From: an uncultured Treponema sp.
GTDB taxonomy: Bacteria > Spirochaetota > Spirochaetia > Treponematales > Treponemataceae
NCBI GenBank assembly: GCA_937923945.1
Contig: CALDWC010000076.1
Span: 1-14,406, forward strand
Length of the DNA stretch: 14,406 nucleotides
Reading direction: 5' to 3'
Each line of letters begins with the position of its first letter. Positions within the stretch are counted from its first letter, which is position 1. Under the pieces are notes generated by a model. That model saw nothing but the letters and a program-made list of their open reading frames with translations. It ran no database searches and was not told where the DNA came from. Positions 8,601 to 14,406 of the stretch are shown in pieces. Made by a program: the position numbers and the translations under genes.

Positions 8601-9421
8601 TTATCAAACTGTAAATCAAATAAAAACATGAGTTGTACATATACTTCTATCAATAAACTTTCGTTGGAAAGTTTGTTGCACAACTTTAATGCAATAAGTA
8701 AATGATTTTTCGCTTTTTCAAAACTGCCTATTTCAAAATAAAACGTCCCCAAATCCAAGTTGAGTTTTATTAAAAATAATTTTTCAGTTTGGTCGGTGCA
8801 TGTAAGTGCTTGTATCAAACAATCAATGACGGCAAAAATATTTTTACGGCGTTTATAATCAATCGCAAGTTTGAGATAATAACGTCGCGCACGAGAATAT
8901 TGGTTTGAGCATTTTAACTGATAAGCAAATTCCTCGGCAAAACTAAACTCAAAAGTTGCTTCAATTTGTTTTGCCGCCGCTCGGTGAAATTTTTTTGCTT
9001 CATCAGTTGTTAAATTTTTAGCAATTAAATCTTTTAAAACATAATCCGGAATAAAATATTTTATGTGTCCGTCAATTTGCCGAGATGCAATGATATTACC
9101 GTGTTCAAGCTGTTTCAGTGTATTTATCAGATTATCTTTTTCAGCGGATTGTTTGTCAACAAAAAGCCAGTGTTCATCAATTAAGTCTTTGAAGATTGAC
9201 ATATACTTAATAACTTCAATGTCATAATGTGACAACAAGGAAATCCGTTCATTCAAGTTTTGAATTACAAGATGAGAATCAATCTTTTTGTGTTTTAATT
9301 CGTTTGCAAAATCTTCCGATAGTTCAGAAAATCCGGTTTTAGTATTTACAATAATCTGTTCGTTTATAATCAGGTTTTTAAAAAACGCGGTCAATTTTCC
9401 GGGATTACCGTTGGATTGCAA
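5639..9421 (-). CDS. TPR-GAF-GGEEF-GAF diguanylate cyclase (C-terminal part of a split giant regulator)
   Basis: This 1260-residue frame begins at a TTG that has no Shine-Dalgarno and lies inside the end of the preceding gene, so it is very probably the rest of that protein. Residues 1-150 continue the ATPase module (the SNGNPGKL helix and a winged-helix-like part). About 150-650 is helical and TPR-like, with repeated A/Y/F-rich helix pairs. About 770-920 resembles a GAF domain. The GGDEF domain spans about 927-1085, with the metal-binding D958 in LYYDIDMFKQ, NDNYGHDVGD, and G999-G-E-E-F1003, so diguanylate cyclase activity is expected. The RxxD inhibitory site five residues before GGEEF is absent (IEPE instead). 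A second GAF-like domain fills about 1110-1258. The protein should be cytoplasmic; no membrane segment is seen. The gene looks more AT-rich than the maf and tldD-pmbA genes around it. Confidence 0.82.
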   Translation of the reverse strand: MQSNGNPGKLTAFFKNLIINEQIIVNTKTGFSELSEDFANELKHKKIDSHLVIQNLNERISLLSHYDIEVIKYMSIFKDLIDEHWLFVDKQSAEKDNLINTLKQLEHGNIIASRQIDGHIKYFIPDYVLKDLIAKNLTTDEAKKFHRAAAKQIEATFEFSFAEEFAYQLKCSNQYSRARRYYLKLAIDYKRRKNIFAVIDCLIQALTCTDQTEKLFLIKLNLDLGTFYFEIGSFEKAKNHLLIALKLCNKLSNESLLIEVYVQLMFLFDLQFDKTELTFYMQAAEKIINVDPMKYPRSYAGILRMKSLMQLDHNHYKQAFALCEQVLEVANDRPGVLKEKSNVLRIMSDVHCRMNNLDAAELALQESVKIADRIGHVRGILYSYVNFAFLYSLKKEKQKAWKYYRKTQTESIKYKMINSELLANYYIACYYFNSKQYQLSYKYALHGFQLARKSKMNESLIRLSFLLFHISLRMHKANDVKYYFSITKRFVVQGDLSIYSYDLYVAAAQYYAYFNDYAKAERNLKQILPFDSENCSIDIEDMTFYIEVLIFEITPTSELVDRIIKLISQNKNQNYKDLVEHCYHVFLAFLKKHHTKGMRKIFLIVINIDETEISLEERCKIYFISSFFERTNAKNYLFEILQKSFTFKLSILKIHTLIALGQLYLTEKNFRNALAFFIEAAIIIKQFVKKLPSEQGFSFFVGEKFYMVTENIKKLMRNETSGFYSYAMNNPFTVTHRYFSNFKKNDFKQLIPPKPDFYQSLAPAFLDLNIPLSSNQNYLDKFNTEIKNDIQTFLRKLAAESLATEAFIVVVRNKNDIDIVSHFSYLKKEPNLDLFYKITSSSEPIILNKIQLALLETKTDIQTAMTFPINRNTDQSHDREILAYVYLDSVYGINGIIRCGLPLLEKYKNFLGILIQGYSLYQRAMIDKLTKSLTRESLRQRIDEYSKRYAVFSILYYDIDMFKQVNDNYGHDVGDMVLSTISGVIKENLIEPECFGRQGGEEFIVCLPNATSAVAFERAEALRTAVEKIDFLGYNFHITISIGIATFGEHSRIIVDLIQKADHAMYYSKQTGKNRTTIWNQNLKQNMLTASGLAQISDVNNLWSTPTINFIIDILKLSNAKQRASDILKQYTERAKKILGAEYALIVFTDGTTVFNAQSIENIFGKQRPFWFSNILKFAQSKKSDVQLFSDFPANDSNAIFQNGVSLMLLPIFHREKFLGVACFAVQRSIKDFTAEDASIQTFALRMLSHTCNEVYKSLV

Positions 9422-10941
9422 AAAAAGCTTGTATAAAATTTTGACGGTAATTTTTTAAAATGCAGCATATCGTTGATGAGAATTTTCGCAACAGTCGGAT
9501 TTAAATTCTTGAGCGTAAATTTTTTATAAAAATTTTTCGGCTGCAATTTTCTCAACTGATCAAAAAGTTCCGTTTCCAATATATTTTTCCGATTGTCATA
9601 GCTTACCACTAAAATTACATTGAGATTTTTTAATTTGTGCGCAAGAAAAAACATTCCCTTTATAAACTCAATCTCTTTTATATAATGGATGTCATCAATT
9701 AAAATTGCAATCGGTCGATTGTAACAGATATTTCTGATATTTTTCCGTGCTTGCTCAAAAAAATCAAAATAGCCTTTTGCCCACTCTTTATTTTTACTAT
9801 CATTGATATAAGAAAGATCAACAACTAAATTTTCATTGGGATTATTCATTGAAAATAAATTCGTCTGTTTTAAAAAACGGCTGCACGTTTCGAAAAGCGT
9901 TTCATTTTCAATACCAAAAAACGAAAAGGTTAAAATTTTTTCAAACTCGAGGCGGATCTGCAATTCCTGCAAAAACCGCGTTTTACCGACACCGGGTTCA
10001 CCTGCAATTAAGAAAACATTTTCGGCATTGATTTCCGCACTGCGTTCAAAAGCGGAGCTGATGATAAACTGCATTTCTAAATTGCCGGAATAAAAATCGG
10101 GAAACAAGATAGGGCTGTTTATTTTTTGCGTATCATAAACGGAAAAATCAGTTTCGAAGATATCCGAGAGTTCGCAGACAATATCATTAACGCCGAATGA
10201 GTTATTAAACTTCAGCAAAATCAGTTTTAAAAGTAGAGCCCGTAGTCGTTCTCTTTTTTCTTTATTTTTGATTTCTGACGGGTAAAACTTTTTTAAGTCA
10301 CGCGCGCTGACGGCGGTTACTTCTCTATCTCGTAAAATGCTCAATAAAATAAGCCCCAGAGAATATAGGTCTTTTTGTTTATCGCTCGAAAAAACAATCG
10401 GTTCATCGTCTGCCGTCAATTTATATGCGGTACCGGCTTTGTAGTAGAGATGAAACTTTCGCATCACGAGATTTTTCAGCTTAACCTGTATTGTCCCATT
10501 AGCAGCGCAAAGCTGTATTGCATCAATCGGCACTCCCGCATAATCTAATTTATTGATGTGCAGGAAAAATACGGCTTGGCAAATAGAAACAAAAAGCTCA
10601 ATCTTTTGTTTAAATGAACACGTTTTAATATAGGTAAAAAATTCTATTTCGGAACGGGTGTTTTCACTGATAAGAATATGGGAGCTATCGGTAAGTTCGT
10701 AATCGATTGAATGAATACATCGAAAGCAATATACTTTTTCCAATAAAAAATTATCTAAATTAGTCAGCCGCAAAAAATCTTCTTTTATAAACCGTGCAAA
10801 ATTATCATTAAATACTTTTAGTTTAAAAACAATCAGACTTTGTTTTTCATGGGTAACTACGTCTTCAACAAGATACTGATCGTACAGCGGCTCCGTATAG
10901 GATAAAAATAAAATTTTATAACGCTCATCAATTATTCGCAT
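9391..10941 (-). CDS. Kinase-like plus P-loop ATPase (N-terminal part of a split giant regulator)
   Basis: Residues 1-265 of this 516-residue frame have the outline of a serine/threonine kinase: a VFKLKVF strand in the N-lobe, an HRD-region equivalent reading LDYAGVPIDAIQL, and the helix around D191-LYSLG. However, the HRD catalytic Asp and the DFG Asp are missing, so it should be a pseudokinase. From about 290 an AAA/STAND-type ATPase follows, with Walker A G314-EPGVGK-T321, Walker B ILIDDIH (D416-D417), and a sensor-like LVVSYDN strand. The frame then leaves the family pattern: after Phe507 it reads CNPTVIPEN and stops, while the -1 frame reads LQSNGNPGKL, the expected continuation. The break is a run of seven T. 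The related architecture (kinase, ATPase, TPR, GAF, output) is known in large bacterial multi-domain regulators. The ATG follows a TAGAAT -10 box by nine bases. Confidence 0.8.
   Translation of the reverse strand: MRIIDERYKILFLSYTEPLYDQYLVEDVVTHEKQSLIVFKLKVFNDNFARFIKEDFLRLTNLDNFLLEKVYCFRCIHSIDYELTDSSHILISENTRSEIEFFTYIKTCSFKQKIELFVSICQAVFFLHINKLDYAGVPIDAIQLCAANGTIQVKLKNLVMRKFHLYYKAGTAYKLTADDEPIVFSSDKQKDLYSLGLILLSILRDREVTAVSARDLKKFYPSEIKNKEKRERLRALLLKLILLKFNNSFGVNDIVCELSDIFETDFSVYDTQKINSPILFPDFYSGNLEMQFIISSAFERSAEINAENVFLIAGEPGVGKTRFLQELQIRLEFEKILTFSFFGIENETLFETCSRFLKQTNLFSMNNPNENLVVDLSYINDSKNKEWAKGYFDFFEQARKNIRNICYNRPIAILIDDIHYIKEIEFIKGMFFLAHKLKNLNVILVVSYDNRKNILETELFDQLRKLQPKNFYKKFTLKNLNPTVAKILINDMLHFKKLPSKFYTSFFCNPTVIPEN
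9420..9426 (-). other. Frameshift site: run of seven T in the giant regulator gene
   Basis: On the coding strand the codons AGC TTT TTT TGC run through seven T. In this frame the protein ends nine codons later. A -1 slip on the run, or an eighth T, gives AGC TTT TTT TTG CAA and joins the two frames into a protein of about 1767 residues. It could be an assembly error, a strain mutation, a phase-variable tract or programmed slippage. Confidence 0.75.
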
Positions 10942-10950
10942 ACCGTATAA

Positions 10951-10956
10951 ATTCTA
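10951..10956 (-). promoter_or_regulatory. -10 box of the giant regulator gene
   Basis: TAGAAT on the minus strand lies nine bases before the ATG, the same distance as at the genes starting at 416 and 2812. No Shine-Dalgarno sequence is seen. The -35 candidate TTTAAT, 17 bases further upstream, is weak. Confidence 0.35.
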
Positions 10957-11108
10957 ACCTATTTTTTATTTTTATTAAAGACGATGATTTTTTTATTTTA
11001 CTCCTTGAAGGAAGCACAGATTAATTCACCCGAAAATTAATAAGTGCCACCTTATCGGTAGCTTTTAAAAATTTCAGTTTTTATACGACACTTCTCCTTT
11101 ATATAATC
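10957..11108. other. Remainder of the divergent intergenic region
   Basis: No gene is visible. Minor dyads are present: TCCTT-G-AAGGA at 11002-11012, an AT-rich 7-bp hairpin at 11020-11041, and a GC-rich imperfect hairpin at 11046-11062 followed by four T. A second TATAAT is at 11102-11107 but lacks a good -35 box. None can be given a function. Confidence 0.3.
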
Positions 11109-11137
11109 TTGCATAAAACATCGGATCGCGTTATAAT
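11109..11137 (+). promoter_or_regulatory. Promoter of tldD-pmbA
   Basis: TTGCAT at 11109-11114, a 17-base spacer and a perfect TATAAT at 11132-11137. Transcription should start near 11144, leaving a leader of about 20 bases that carries a GGAGG at 11156-11160, four bases before the tldD ATG. This is the one classical promoter-leader-ribosome-site arrangement in the window. Confidence 0.65.
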
Positions 11138-11164
11138 AAAAAATCTTATCATAATGGAGGACGT

Positions 11165-12616
11165 ATGAAATATAGTATGCACGAGTTACTCGAAGTTGCA
11201 TGCGCAGCGGCTCCGCTCGCTGACTTTGTAACATTGCGCGTGCAAAACGCCAAAAGCAATTCTTTTGCAATGACCGACGGAGTGCTTGACGGGGTTTCCG
11301 AAGGAAGCGATTACGGTGCAATGGTTGAAGTTTTTTACCAAGGCGCCTATTCGTACGCTGCCACGCCGACGTTAACGGAAGGCGGCATCGAATGTGCTGC
11401 TCGCAAAGCCTTTGACACAGTCCGCGCAAAAAAATTTTTTAATCTGTGCGAGTTTGATACGGATGTTCGTCCGCAAACATTCGCCGAATATAAAACACCG
11501 GTAAAAAAACACACCGCGCCTTCGCTGCCCGAAATCATTGACAGCCTTTCCGCCCTGTGCAGCGCGATGCGTGTCAACGATAAAATTATCAGCACCAATG
11601 CGTATTTATTTTACGGCGTTGAAACGGTTGAAATTGCAAGTTCGCTCGGAGCGCATTCCGTACAGGAGTTTAACTACATCGGATATAACTTTCAAGCAAC
11701 TGCGCGAAAGGATGAAATTATTCAGCACCGTTCATACAACGGCTCAAGTGCAATGACATTTCAAGGCGGTTGGGAATTATTCGATTTGCCCAAATTGCTG
11801 ATTGAAGCCAAGCGTATCGGTGAAGAAGCCTGCGAACTTTTAACGGCTAAAGAAAGTCCGACCGACAAGCGGACACTGGTTCTCATGCCGAATCAAATGA
11901 TGCTCCAAATCCACGAAAGCGTCGGACACGCGTTGGAAGTTGACCGCATTCTCGGCGATGAGCTTAACTTCGCCGGAGGCAGCTTCGTAAAATTGAGCGA
12001 TATCGGCACAATGAAATACGGCTCGTCATTGATGAATATCGTCTTTGACCCGACCAATCCTATCCAACTCGCCAGCTATGCCGTTGATACAACGGGAACG
12101 CCCGCTGAAAAAAAATACCTCATCAAAGACGGGTTGCTCATACGTGGACTTGGCGGAATAGAAAGCGAACAGCGTATCCGCAGTTACGGAGCCCACGTTG
12201 CCAACATGCGAAGTTGCAGCTGGAATCGTCCGCCGATTGACCGTATGGCAAACATAAACCTCGAACCGGGAAAAACGAGTTTCGACAAAATGATTGCATC
12301 AATCGAAAAGGGCATTCTCATGGATGCTAACCGTTCATGGTCGATTGACGACTACCGCAATAAATTCCAGTTCGGCTGCGAATACGGCAAATTGATTGAA
12401 AACGGTAAGCTAACCAAAACCGTTCGGAATCCGAACTACCGCGGCATCACGTCAAATTTTTGGCACAACTTGATTGCAGTCGGCGATGCTTCAACGTTCC
12501 AAGCATTCGGAACCCCGAACTGCGGAAAAGGCGAGCCGAACCAAGTAATCTTCGTCAGCCATGCGAGTCCCGTGTGCGCGTTCAAAGAAACGGAAGTTTT
12601 CGGAGGTGGAAAATAA
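11165..12616 (+). CDS. tldD: TldD, catalytic subunit of the TldD/TldE metalloprotease
   Basis: The product is 483 residues, the usual TldD length. With TldE it forms a heterodimeric zinc metallopeptidase that cleaves unfolded peptides inside its cavity; in E. coli it removes the leader of microcin B17 and degrades the antitoxin CcdA. The catalytic H250-E251-S-V-G-H254 (HExxxH) motif is intact, and C453 in the NCGKGEPNQ segment matches the third zinc ligand of the E. coli protein. The C-terminal SHASPVCAF and GG end are typical. The start is fixed by GGAGG four bases upstream of the ATG. The stop overlaps the pmbA start by one base, so both subunits should be made together. No precursor peptide or RiPP maturation gene lies next to it, so its natural substrate here is unknown. 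Identification is firm. Confidence 0.95.
   Translation: MKYSMHELLEVACAAAPLADFVTLRVQNAKSNSFAMTDGVLDGVSEGSDYGAMVEVFYQGAYSYAATPTLTEGGIECAARKAFDTVRAKKFFNLCEFDTDVRPQTFAEYKTPVKKHTAPSLPEIIDSLSALCSAMRVNDKIISTNAYLFYGVETVEIASSLGAHSVQEFNYIGYNFQATARKDEIIQHRSYNGSSAMTFQGGWELFDLPKLLIEAKRIGEEACELLTAKESPTDKRTLVLMPNQMMLQIHESVGHALEVDRILGDELNFAGGSFVKLSDIGTMKYGSSLMNIVFDPTNPIQLASYAVDTTGTPAEKKYLIKDGLLIRGLGGIESEQRIRSYGAHVANMRSCSWNRPPIDRMANINLEPGKTSFDKMIASIEKGILMDANRSWSIDDYRNKFQFGCEYGKLIENGKLTKTVRNPNYRGITSNFWHNLIAVGDASTFQAFGTPNCGKGEPNQVIFVSHASPVCAFKETEVFGGGK
12602..12609 (+). promoter_or_regulatory. Strong Shine-Dalgarno deciding the pmbA start
   Basis: GGAGGTGG lies six bases before the ATG at 12616 and inside the last codons of tldD. 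It shows that the pmbA start is at 12616 and not at the more upstream in-frame start at 12460, which would add 52 residues unlike the family. Confidence 0.7.
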
Positions 12617-13938
12617 TGAACTTAAAAGAACACTTTACCTATATTGCCGACTTTTTGTTGGCGGAACTTTCAGCGGATGAAGCCATCGCAATCAGCTACT
12701 CCGGTGAACAAAGCTATTTTATGCGTTTTAAAGATGCGATGGTTCGTCAAAACGGTTTTGTTGAGCAAGCGTCAATCAACGTAAAATTTTTTAAAAAAAA
12801 GCGGAGTATTTCTTTCGGCGTTTCGCTCCACTTTGACCCGCAGGCGGATTACACCGAATGCAGTAAAGCGCTCGCAGATGCCCGTAATAAAATTTTACTT
12901 TTACCTGAAGACCCGTATTTTTCGGAACCGATTTCAAAAGAAACGTCGAGCAAAGTATTTACCGGAAAACTTTTACCGGAAGATAACATTCCAACCGTGA
13001 TTTTAAAACCTTTTAAAGGGTACGCCTTCAACGGCTTGCATTCGCAGGGAAAAATATGCCGCGGCGTTGCGACGAGTAGCGGTGCACGCCATTGGTTTGA
13101 AACGGATAACTTTTTGTTGGATTACTCGCTCTGGTTGCAAAACGGCAGAGCGGTAAAATCATGCTACGCTGATTCTAAATGGAAACAAAACGAATACGAC
13201 AAAAAAGTGTCTACCGCGCTCGGTCAACTTGAAGCCTTGCATCAGGAACCGAAAAAACTCGAACCCGGAAAATATCGCGCTTTTATCACCGGCAACGCAT
13301 TGGTTGACGTCGTTGATTTTTTCCACGGTTTCGGAGAGCGCAGTTTACACGACGGGAGCAGCGCCTTCATTGCATTAAAAGAAAACCGCGAACAGTTTTC
13401 GCCGGAGTTTACGCTCTCGCAGGATTTTTCAATGGGCATGGAACCGGCATTTAACGGAAGCGGCGATCTTGCACCGGAAAAGCTTGTTCTCGTTGAGAAG
13501 GGTAAACTGAAAAATACGCTTATCGGAAACCGCAGTGCAAAACAGTTCAACTTAAAAGCGAACGGCGCCCCTGAATACGAATACACTCGTGCGGTTTCCA
13601 TCGACGGCGGGCAGTTAAACGAAAAAGACGCATACAAAGATTTGGACACCGGCATTTATATTTCCAGCTTTAACTACCTAAACTGGAGCGATCCCGCCGT
13701 TGCCCGCGTTACCGGCATGACCCGCCACGCGTGCATGTGGGTCGAAAACGGAAAACCGATTTGCCCCATTGCCGATCTCCGCTGGGATGAATCCTTGTAT
13801 AATATGTTCGGCAAAAACCTCCTCGGCATCACCAAAGAAACAAAACTCTTTGCAAACACGTCAACCTACGAGGAACGGGCAACCGGTGGCTGCCGTCTCC
13901 CGAGCATTCTGGTACGCGATTTTACCTGCACGTTATAG
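12616..13938 (+). CDS. pmbA: TldE/PmbA, non-catalytic partner of TldD
   Basis: This is a 440-residue member of the peptidase U62 / TldE family, close to the usual length of about 450. It begins MNLKEHFTYIADFLL. The conserved GDLAPEKLVLVEKGKL segment, FNYLNWSDPAVARVTGMTRHACMWVENG, and the AD(L)RWDESLYNMFGKNLLG stretch match the C-terminal half of the family. Unlike TldD it has no HExxxH, which is normal: in the known heterodimer TldE supplies structure and part of the active-site cavity but binds no catalytic zinc. The start ATG overlaps the tldD stop codon (TAATG) and has its own strong GGAGGTGG, so the pair is translationally coupled for equal output. No frameshift or lost region is seen. 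Terminator-like hairpins follow about 120 and 300 bases after the stop. Confidence 0.93.
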   Translation: MNLKEHFTYIADFLLAELSADEAIAISYSGEQSYFMRFKDAMVRQNGFVEQASINVKFFKKKRSISFGVSLHFDPQADYTECSKALADARNKILLLPEDPYFSEPISKETSSKVFTGKLLPEDNIPTVILKPFKGYAFNGLHSQGKICRGVATSSGARHWFETDNFLLDYSLWLQNGRAVKSCYADSKWKQNEYDKKVSTALGQLEALHQEPKKLEPGKYRAFITGNALVDVVDFFHGFGERSLHDGSSAFIALKENREQFSPEFTLSQDFSMGMEPAFNGSGDLAPEKLVLVEKGKLKNTLIGNRSAKQFNLKANGAPEYEYTRAVSIDGGQLNEKDAYKDLDTGIYISSFNYLNWSDPAVARVTGMTRHACMWVENGKPICPIADLRWDESLYNMFGKNLLGITKETKLFANTSTYEERATGGCRLPSILVRDFTCTL

Positions 13939-13944
13939 AGTTTA

Positions 13945-13981
13945 GGAAACACTGATTAAAGGCTTGATGCCGTTTACCGGC
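13945..13981 (+). repeat. 37-base direct repeat, copy 1
   Basis: The 37 bases here match 14201-14237 at 33 positions, with a period of 256 bases. The 3' end GCCGTTTACCGGC is itself a small dyad (GCCG/CGGC). It starts seven bases after the pmbA stop codon. The four differences suggest an old duplication or a dispersed repeat family. Confidence 0.6.
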
Positions 13982-13989
13982 GTACGCCG
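13978..13989. repeat. 12-bp perfect palindrome
   Basis: CGGCGTACGCCG is identical to its own reverse complement, begins within the last bases of repeat copy 1, and is markedly GC-rich against its surroundings. It could be a protein-binding site; no function is assigned. Confidence 0.4.
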
Positions 13990-14011
13990 AATTCTTACTA
14001 TGGTTTAGGTG

Positions 14012-14088
14012 AAAACATACTGTGTTTTAAAAAAAACATAGTATGTTTTAAAAATTTCGTACTATGTTTTTGGGGAAAACATAGTACG
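14012..14088. repeat. Cluster of AAAACATA-type inverted repeats
   Basis: Three related units follow one another: an imperfect palindrome at 14012-14028, a perfect one around a central G at 14033-14049 (AAAACATA-G-TATGTTTT), and a 13-bp stem at 14058-14070 and 14076-14088. All arms are variants of AAAACATASTA, appearing in both orientations within 77 bases. Confidence 0.65.
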
Positions 14089-14093
14089 TTTTT
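14058..14093 (+). terminator. Strong terminator-like hairpin downstream of pmbA
   Basis: CGTACTATGTTTT at 14058-14070 pairs perfectly with 14076-14088 around the loop TGGGG and is followed by five T. It has the form of an intrinsic terminator for tldD-pmbA, 120 bases past the stop codon. Confidence 0.5.
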
Positions 14094-14200
14094 GGTAAAA
14101 TACAAAAAAGAACTTATTTTTAGACGCTGAAAGGAATTTTAACGGACGGAGCCCCATAGGCATACGCCCACACTTGGTACTCTTGAAAGTAAACCGGTAT

Positions 14201-14237
14201 GGAAACGCTGATGAAAGGCTTGCCGCCGTTTACCGGC
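14201..14237 (+). repeat. 37-base direct repeat, copy 2
   Basis: This is the second copy of the repeat at 13945-13981, identical at 33 of 37 positions. Within its 3' part and the two bases beyond, TTGCCG and CGGCAA form a six-bp stem. Like copy 1 it is followed directly by another dyad. Confidence 0.6.
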
Positions 14238-14280
14238 AAACTTTGCTTCGTAAAGTTTTTTGCTTCGCAAAGTTTTTTTT
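14238..14280 (+). terminator. Terminator-like hairpin with internal tandem repeat
   Basis: AAACTTTGC at 14238-14246 pairs with GCAAAGTTT at 14267-14275, followed by T to 14280. Inside it, TTTGCTTCGYAAAGTTTTT occurs twice with a period of 17 bases (14242 and 14259), so each half can also fold alone; the second half gives TTTGC-TTC-GCAAA. It may be a second terminator or a small repeat element. Confidence 0.45.
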
Positions 14281-14380
14281 GCAAAAGCAAAATACCTCCT
14301 ACTTGTTGCTCAATATTCAGTATAAGTGGCTCTGAACATTTTTGAAACAACAGATTTTAAAGGTGGGCACTGAAAAGTAG
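14281..14380. other. Intergenic tail with no supported gene
   Basis: An open frame of 76 codons on the minus strand (14120-14350) covers this stretch and the repeat copy 2, but it has no ribosome site and no recognisable family, so it is not called. Nothing else is seen. Confidence 0.3.
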
Positions 14381-14406
14381 TCTCTAAAAACATCAGTTTT
14401 TAGAGA
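14381..14406. repeat. Perfect 11-bp hairpin at the right edge
   Basis: TCTCTAAAAAC at 14381-14391 and GTTTTTAGAGA at 14396-14406 are perfect reverse complements with an ATCA loop. The stem may extend no further on the left (TAG precedes it), and the right side is cut by the window, so a U-tract or a longer repeat cannot be judged. Confidence 0.55.

Noticed and set aside
11046..11062. Terminator-like imperfect hairpin in the divergent intergenic region
   Set aside because: The stem has a mismatch and both flanking genes point away from it, so there is no transcript for it to end.
12460..12615. In-frame N-terminal extension of pmbA
   Set aside because: It lies inside tldD, is Arg-rich and unlike the family, while a strong ribosome site points to the ATG at 12616.
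11165..13938. RiPP or microcin maturation cluster around tldD-pmbA
   Set aside because: No precursor peptide, cyclodehydratase or exporter gene is visible nearby; the pair is common as a stand-alone housekeeping unit.
14120..14350. 76-codon minus-strand frame in the repeat-rich tail
   Set aside because: It has no Shine-Dalgarno, passes through a direct repeat and terminator-like hairpins, and no family is recognised.
13939..14406. Possible integron attC sites or CRISPR array
   Set aside because: There are only two diverged repeat copies 256 bases apart, no regular spacers, and no cassette-style core sites or integrase were recognised.

Overview
The window looks like chromosomal DNA from a spirochaete, most probably a host-associated Treponema. 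This is an inference from style and gene content: moderately AT-rich DNA, a motility-accessory-factor (DUF115) gene paired with a membrane signalling gene, a very large kinase-like/ATPase/TPR/GGDEF regulator, and a tldD-pmbA pair. No rRNA, tRNA, CRISPR, transposase or phage gene was recognised.

Layout. (1) Positions 1-277, minus strand: the N-terminal 92 residues of an unrecognised membrane protein running off the left edge. (2) 416-2532, plus: a two-component system, a PhoB/OmpR-type response regulator followed by a membrane histidine kinase. The regulator diverges from gene 1 across 138 bases that hold both promoters. (3) 2533-2811: an intergenic stretch with a terminator-like hairpin and a 15-bp dyad that covers the -35 box of the next promoter. 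(4) 2812-5602, plus: a DUF115/Maf protein overlapping by 17 bases a membrane protein with a degenerate GGDEF domain. (5) 5639-10941, minus: one very large signalling gene that reads as two overlapping frames, a degenerate kinase plus P-loop ATPase (516 aa) and a TPR-GAF-GGEEF-GAF part (1260 aa). The break lies in a run of seven T, and one extra T or a -1 slip would make a single protein of about 1767 aa. (6) 10942-11164: a divergent promoter region. (7) 11165-13938, plus: tldD and pmbA (tldE), overlapping by one base, together encoding the two subunits of a metallopeptidase. (8) 13939-14406: a repeat-rich tail without a convincing gene, holding a 37-base direct repeat pair, a cluster of AAAACATA repeats, terminator-like hairpins and a perfect 11-bp hairpin at the right edge.

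How the parts fit. Three separate units concern signal transduction: a phosphorelay, a membrane sensor whose GGDEF site has decayed, and a diguanylate cyclase regulator whose catalytic motif is intact but which lacks the usual inhibitory site. The tldD-pmbA pair is housekeeping or peptide-processing. An unusual shared trait is that three or four genes here have a -10-like hexamer only 7-9 bases before the ATG and no Shine-Dalgarno sequence, suggesting leaderless or nearly leaderless mRNAs. In contrast tldD has a classical promoter, leader and GGAGG, and pmbA has a strong GGAGGTGG.
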